Shown here: piece by piece, positions 58,601 to 64,000 of the stretch
Position numbering within the stretch: the stretch's first letter is position 1
Layout of the letters: every line of letters begins with the position of its first letter
NCBI GenBank assembly: GCA_029641185.1
Contig: JAPWGK010000005.1
Coordinates: 310,001-374,000, forward strand
Length of the DNA stretch: 64,000 nt
Direction: 5' to 3'
Source of the DNA: Pseudofabraea citricarpa
Lineage: Eukaryota; Ascomycota; Leotiomycetes; Helotiales; Dermateaceae
Made by a program: the position numbers and the translations under genes
The notes under the pieces: generated by a model
The model's database searches: none
What the model was told of the DNA's origin: nothing
The model's input: only the letters and a program-made list of their open reading frames with translations

Positions 58601-59585
58601 ACAATAGAGTCCAACCTCCTTCATCCGCCATGAAGCACAACCACAAGAAAGCCAAGCCAACTCGCTATAGAATTATCAAAATAGCCGCAGCAGCCATCAC
58701 GAAACCGGAGCCAGGAACTCTGCATGCCACCTACATAAACCAACCAGACTCTCGGGTTCAGAGAAAACACGCCAGCATCACAATCCGTTTCAAGCCCAAA
58801 CCCGGGCGTCTCCAAATGACATCACCCTGCCTCGTCCGCAGCAGCATTTAGGATCCCAACGGCAGAAGTGACCTGATGGCAACGCACCCAGGCGGCACAG
58901 GAGAGAAAAAGAAAGCAGCGACCAAAGGGGACAGAAAGGCCTGTACTGCCGAGAAAGCCGAGCGCGAAGAGACACATCACATAAGACGAGAAAAAGCAAA
59001 CCTCACAAGAATCCCAAGAATAGAGTATCAGGTGTACCCGACGCGGCGGTTCAGCCTTCCAGCTCTTTGGGCCCCAATGGAGGCGCCCAACCTCCCAACC
59101 CCCCACGCGTAAACGAGGGGAGAAAAAGAAAAAGGGCGTGAGATGTCGTCCTATTACAGGAAAACAAAAAGCAAGAGGGCTCGTATAGGTGAAGATTGTA
59201 CATCGCATACTAATCATAGGTCCTGAGTAGCACAAACCCCCCAGGAAGAACTCACATCATCATACGATTCCACCGCGACCGACATGAAAAAGAATATTAT
59301 TCCAGCGAGATCCCGCTCGTTACATCTCTCTGCATTAGCCTCGTTTTGACTTTGCTCGCCCGTCGCCCCCTTCTTCACATCCATCACATCATCACTTGAG
59401 GCCCGAGGACCACTGATGACCACTCAAACCAGCAACATGGCCTCGGATTCCGGAAGCTCCATCCACACGACCCGAGCCGCGCCGTATCAATATATCACAC
59501 CTTCAGCTTTCCTTTTGGTTCTCGAACCTCGATGGAAAAGGGCGACGGCGACGATCATGCATGCATGTCACATATCAGATCACCC

Positions 59586-59632
59586 CACCACCACCACCAC
59601 CACCACCACCACCGTCACCACCATCACCACCA
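59586..59632 (+). repeat. CAC/CCA trinucleotide repeat, slightly interrupted
   Basis: About 47 bp of CCA units with interruptions (GTC, ATC). Confidence 0.85.
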
Positions 59633-60048
59633 GCGGCTGACCGTGACCCAGCGCACAGTTACACTTTCCACCTACTTTCCCTCCCCATGCACTGGAAGGA
59701 TGTAGGGCGTACCAGCTTCCCATCCATACTGGTAAATCAATCCCAGACGTGAGAGAAAGAAACTCCTCAGAAAGGAAACCCCTTGTTACGAACTTCAACC
59801 TCGGCCGAACGAGGAAGAAAGCCTAACGCCAACGGTATACCACCATACCACAGACTACCTAGGTAACTGACGAATACTCCCCGCTTCTACTCCCACTTCC
59901 CCGCCAGAAAGAGGGAAAGAGCCCTTCTCACGAACTTGAACCTCGGCCGAAATCCTCCCTTCAAGGAAGAACATACACAGCACCATACTAATCGATCCTG
60001 AGGAATAAGAGAACATGCCAATTGTGACACGGCATCCACAACCCCAAC

Positions 60049-60080
60049 CACATTCACATTCACATTCACATCCACATCCA
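60049..60080 (+). repeat. hexanucleotide repeat (CACATT)n grading to (CACATC)n
   Basis: About five 6-bp units. Confidence 0.8.
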
Positions 60081-60394
60081 CCTCCAACCCACAGATAAGA
60101 ATTAGATTTGCACTACATGGCACTACATGCTGACTAGTTAGGACCGTACCCGTCCCCGTCCCCGTACCGTACACCCACCACCAGCCGCCTCAAGTCGTTT
60201 CGAGCCGTACCGTGGCTAGTGCGCCGAGCCCGAGCAGGATAAGGATGCAAGGGAGGACTTTCCTCTTTGCAACCATCCATCCGCAGTGTAGCGAGTAAGC
60301 GAGCGAGCGAGCCAGCAAGCAAGCCAGCAGCGTTCTACAAGAGTAACGTAGCGGGGGCCTCGACATGGGAGGGGAAGAAAAGAAAAAGAAGAAG

Positions 60395-60414
60395 AAAAAA
60401 AAAAAAAAAAAAAA
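60395..60414 (+). repeat. poly-A run of 20
   Basis: Twenty consecutive A after an AAG-rich stretch; could also be a retro-insertion tail but no element precedes it. Confidence 0.85.
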
Positions 60415-61092
60415 GGACGTCGGAGAGCAAGGTTCCCGGATCTCAACAAAACGATTGTTTACTATTGACAATAGAAACAATGGAGCGGGCAGAAAAGAGA
60501 CGAAGACCCCACAAGACGCGCCCGCACCCACCCTCCAATCAATAATCAAGGGCCGGGAGTCCCTGAAAATCCTCATCCCTCCCCTAAACCTAGACCCAGA
60601 CCCAGACCTGGACCTGGCCCCCGGCTCCCGAAACTCTAAAAGCACAATTCCAATCCAACCAAAACCAAACCAACACCAGACACCAAACAAAAGAAAAAAC
60701 CTTGTTGGTTAACCGCGCGTCTCTTCTCTCTCTGTCGCTCTCGCTCGCTCGGCAAGGATCGATCGATCGTTTCGGGAAGGGAGGAAGGGAAGGCCGCCTC
60801 GGGAGTCGGGAACAAGGAGAATCAATAAGAGAGCACGACGGAACTCTGTTTTGTCCTGGCCTGGCTCTCTTCGGAGGACGTGTCCGCAAAGGGAAGCGAT
60901 GTGGACATGACATGCTGCAATGACATGCAATGCCATGCTGCACAATAATGTACATGTACTCGTTGACGTGGACCGTGGACGGGAAGGAAGGAAGGCCGGT
61001 TTATTATGCACTCCTACAGCGAACAGCACACAGCACAGGACAAGCAGCCTATTAGACGCGTATGCCCCGGCCGGTCCGCGGTAAAGCAGAGT

Positions 61093-61150
61093 AACGCAAC
61101 GCAACGCAACGCAGAGCGAGGCAAAAGTCAAAGTCAAAGTCAAAGTAAAA
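61093..61150 (+). repeat. (ACGCA)n followed by (GTCAAA)n
   Basis: Four pentamers around 61093-61113, then four hexamers at about 61126-61149. Confidence 0.75.
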
Positions 61151-61240
61151 GCAGAGCAAAGTCAAAACAGTTAAGAAAAGTCTAAAGTTAAGGTTCGCAT
61201 TTAACCTTAACTGCTGCTGCTTGACAGTACGTACGTGCGG

Positions 61241-61266
61241 TACTGTACTGTACTGTACTGTACTGT
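61241..61266 (+). repeat. pentanucleotide repeat (TACTG)n
   Basis: Five consecutive 5-bp units. Confidence 0.9.
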
Positions 61267-61630
61267 ACACGTACCTGTCCGGGTACCTACCTTACGCGGC
61301 ATAACGCAGCATATCGCCTCACGTCCACCCGTCGCTTCTGTCAGGATAATTAATTCGTTTCAACCCTCCCCCCCTAAAAAAGAAAAACGTTAAATCATAA
61401 AACAAAAAAGGGTGCAGCATCCGAGTTCCAGCCCGTCCGGATTTGGTTATGGGATTGGACGTGTAGGGGCAAGTCAACGTCGACGATGAATGTAACATTA
61501 GAAGAACAAATAAAAAAAACTCAAAAAGAGGGCTGACGAGAAGGGATGGCGTGGCCCCTCTCTTTCCTCTTCCCTCGCCCATCCCATGCGTATATTACAT
61601 GCGCTTATGATCGACGGGATGCATCGAAGC

Positions 61631-61660
61631 CTGCCCTGCCCTGCCCTGCCCTGCCCTGCC
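61631..61660 (+). repeat. pentanucleotide repeat (CTGCC)n
   Basis: Six perfect 5-bp units. Confidence 0.95.
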
Positions 61661-63718
61661 ACGGAGACGTTAATGATGATAACGAGGAGGGGAAGATCAG
61701 TTAACCCTTAGAGAAAACTCGCGCGAGTTACTTACTTAGCATGAGTGAGTGTCACGGAGTGGGCATCTTGGGCATGCCCAACAGCAGCGCACGCTCGGAT
61801 TTCCGAGCCAACTCTTCAAGGAGCCAGCACCATCAAGATGGGTTAGAGGGCAACACGCAGCTGTCATCCAAAGACGGCCAGTACTAGCTACAGTCTACAG
61901 ATGACAATACGCTCAGGCCAGCGAACTTGACTGGACCCGACTCTGACCCAAGAAAGGTGAGGCATTAACGGAAAAGTCGCAATCTCCCATGCCATGGTAT
62001 GCCATCGATCCCATTCCAATGAATGACAGCCAGGGGGGAAACAAAAGACCAACCCAAAAGAGGCCTAAAAATCAAAAAAACAAGAGAAAAAAGACCTCCA
62101 TCCCAACGAAAAGGATCCCCACAAGAGAATTGAATGATGCGTAATGCAAGAAAGAAAACCCTCCCCAAACCCCCAAGGGCCCAAGGTGGTCCACACGTCC
62201 CGTCCCGTTGCACCCGTTGCGTTGGGACCAACCTCTTTCTTTCGCAACCAAAAAAAAAAAAAATACATCAGAGGAGGAGAATGCACGAAACGAAAAAAAA
62301 TCCATGGGTGAAAAGTACCAAAGAGTATTGAAAAAAATGGAAATGCACGCAGCCCTATATGATCAGCCGTTATTGCATCGTTACATGTACTGTATCTGCA
62401 GAAGACAACGGGGCGCAGAAGTCGCAGACGTGCGGCGTGCTGAACCGAGATCTCGACTTGCGTCCGGACGGACCCTGATTTCGTTAATCCTGGTGCTTTT
62501 CCCTCCGAAGCGACCCTTGCTCTGCTTCTGTGATACAACCAATCGGCCACGATGAGAAGTCAAATCAAAACCAAAGCAGATAAAAACATGATTCGTTATC
62601 GCAATCATGAACCTTTTGCGCACTTGCGCAAGGCTGTTGGCTATTCTGTAGTTGGGAGATAAGTCATTAACATTTCCCGACAAGAGGGTAAGCTTAGTAG
62701 TTAGCGAGAGACGAAACGGTACCGACAAAGCCAGGAGACGAAACAAAACGTCAGTTCAGGAAATGATTAAATATTAAGGTAGTTAGGTAGATAGATCAGA
62801 TTCTGCTTCAGCATCCGATAGCCATTTCTATACGAATCCCTACTGGGTTCGTGCTATTCTTCACGACCACTACAAATTGGTATCCCCCCAAAAAAAAAGA
62901 ACTCATCCGTCCCCAACACCTAACCGTACCAGCCAGCCTAAGAATAGTCGAACGATAATCAAAACCTAGCTGATCATAAAATCATACAGCCTCCCAGAAA
63001 GAAAGAAAAGAAAGAGAAACGAAGTAGGACAAAGGAGACCACAGTTGGATGTGGAAGTACATCTCGCGTGAGCGCACATGTCTATGTGAACGTTGTATAT
63101 GATGTTCGATAAGCTCAAAGATAGATAATCAGAAAGAGGAAATAAACCAGAAAAAGAATATGCTACACGCCGGGGGTATTATGCACACAACCAAGAAATG
63201 CAGACTCATATGGAACGCCAGCCCCCAAGCCACCAGGCCTGTTACTCAAATAAATGCAACCATCTAGAAAAGAAATAAAGCAACCGGAAAAGGCATAGCG
63301 CCGGTGAGAATCGAAGCAGAGAAGGAAATGCAAATAAGTTCACGATAGGAAATCCAATGTGTAGATCGTGGCAATGGTCGAGGCTGAGCGTTGCTTGGAC
63401 TTCTCGGACGGGTGATGGTGTGAAGGAAGAAGGGTAGCGCGAAGAGAGAAGAGGGAAGAGGTTGCAGCTGAGGATGGCCAGAGCCGTCTTGATGAAACCT
63501 CCTGTCGCTGATTCTGGTTTGGTTTTGATTGAAAGGCGTCGTCAATGATGTATGATGTTGTGCATGGAAGAATGATGGCGCATGTGAGGGAATACGAGAG
63601 ATGAGCTGGGGGTGGAGAATGCACTAGTCAGATTGGGCCGCATGACCAATCGTTTGCGCCTAGGATCTCCAGGACACCCTCAACTTGGGGCCCCTCGCCA
63701 ATCAGCGCGTCAGGCGCC

Positions 63719-64000
63719 TCACGACTGGTGAGTCTGGTGACTGTCTTGTTGACTCGACAAACTTCCTATATTCCTGTTTTCGTCCGCGGAGCCGGATGGA
63801 TCCGAAATGCTGCGATGATTTGATGTTTGATAGTTGAGAGCGTGGGATCCGGATGAAGTGCCGGCGGCAGTCGCGGAGCCATTATCAAGATAAGAGGACA
63901 TGTCCCAGGATGCTCTCGCGCTCTGGGCCCCGTAGTGATGATATTGTGGTTGCGTATTGGCCATGTGATGCTGACCTCCTTGCCAGTGGCTGGTCGATTC
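63719..64000 (-). CDS. C-terminal end of an unidentified protein, partial, runs off the right edge
   Basis: An open minus-strand frame enters from the right edge and stops with TGA at 63719-63721, about 93 codons. It is low-complexity: rich in Ser, His, Gln, Asn and Gly (for example HHMANTQPQYHHYGAQ and a later SSQQDSHQTHQS), as in disordered tails of fungal transcription factors or RNA-binding proteins. The internal ATG at 63964 is probably not the start because the frame continues upstream with similar composition. The family cannot be named from this part. Confidence 0.6.
   Translation of the reverse strand, partial: ESTSHWQGGQHHMANTQPQYHHYGAQSARASWDMSSYLDNGSATAAGTSSGSHALNYQTSNHRSISDPSGSADENRNIGSLSSQQDSHQTHQS

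Larger units (their letters stand above)
58601..63718. other. 5.1-kb simple-repeat-rich region without a supported gene
   Basis: Dense in short tandem repeats (listed) and A/C-rich on the plus strand. ORFs such as 58630-58851 and 58876-59112 (plus) are low in complexity and unrecognised. The region lies 3' of the minus-strand gene at the right edge. It could hold a long UTR or a non-coding RNA; I cannot show either. Confidence 0.45.

Noticed and set aside
59586..61660. CRISPR-like array.
   Set aside because: Repeats are 3-6 bp and contiguous, without spacers, and this is a eukaryotic genome.
63719..64000. APSES (StuA-like) transcription factor for the right-edge protein.
   Set aside because: Only a low-complexity tail is visible; it does not match the StuA C-terminus I remember.

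Overview
The window is nuclear DNA of a filamentous ascomycete, most likely a leotiomycete (class placement is my inference from gene content, not a measurement). Evidence: genes on both strands with many short GT-AG introns (about 46-85 nt, a few longer), CTAAC/CTGAC-like branch sites, typical Pezizomycotina families (GAF hybrid histidine kinase, CBM18/GH18 chitinase, LysM protein, GH76, GH79) and RIP-like C-to-T/G-to-A decay in an AT-rich island.

Layout. 1-6.8 kb (minus): N-terminal part of THO2 (mRNA export) and an RTC5-like TLDc protein. 7.4-14.4 kb: a subgroup-C-type chitinase (minus) and a five-LysM secreted protein (plus), divergent around a shared 1.2-kb promoter with a short tandem repeat; this pairing is a known fungal chitin-handling module. 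14.9-21.9 kb (minus): a DHCR7-like sterol reductase, a small predicted membrane protein and a GAF-type hybrid histidine kinase. 24.3-33.9 kb: PQ-loop transporter, MATE exporter, DUF202 membrane protein, putative Golgi-type glycosyltransferase, and a coiled-coil orphan. 34.4-43 kb: cell-wall GH76 mannosidase, GH79 glucuronidase, and mitochondrial-type succinate-semialdehyde dehydrogenase divergent from GH79. 43-51.2 kb: sparse; an alpha/beta hydrolase, a protein-like fragment and an MDR oxidoreductase. 51.2-58.6 kb: AT-rich, with a tRNA-Val gene, a degenerate direct repeat and a heavily mutated relic of a secreted serine hydrolase resembling polyglycine hydrolases. 58.6-63.7 kb: simple-repeat-rich and without a gene I can support; the last 280 bases hold the C-terminal end of a minus-strand protein.

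The most striking observation is the tRNA-Val(AAC) gene at 52040-52197. It carries an ordinary anticodon-loop intron and, in addition, a 52-nt insert in the variable loop with every hallmark of a spliceosomal intron (GTAAGT, CTAAC, CAG). Removing both inserts leaves a 74-nt cloverleaf with fully paired acceptor, anticodon and T stems. Exon boundaries throughout were worked out by hand from reading frame, splice sites and family similarity; all listed joins keep frame. No database search was run.
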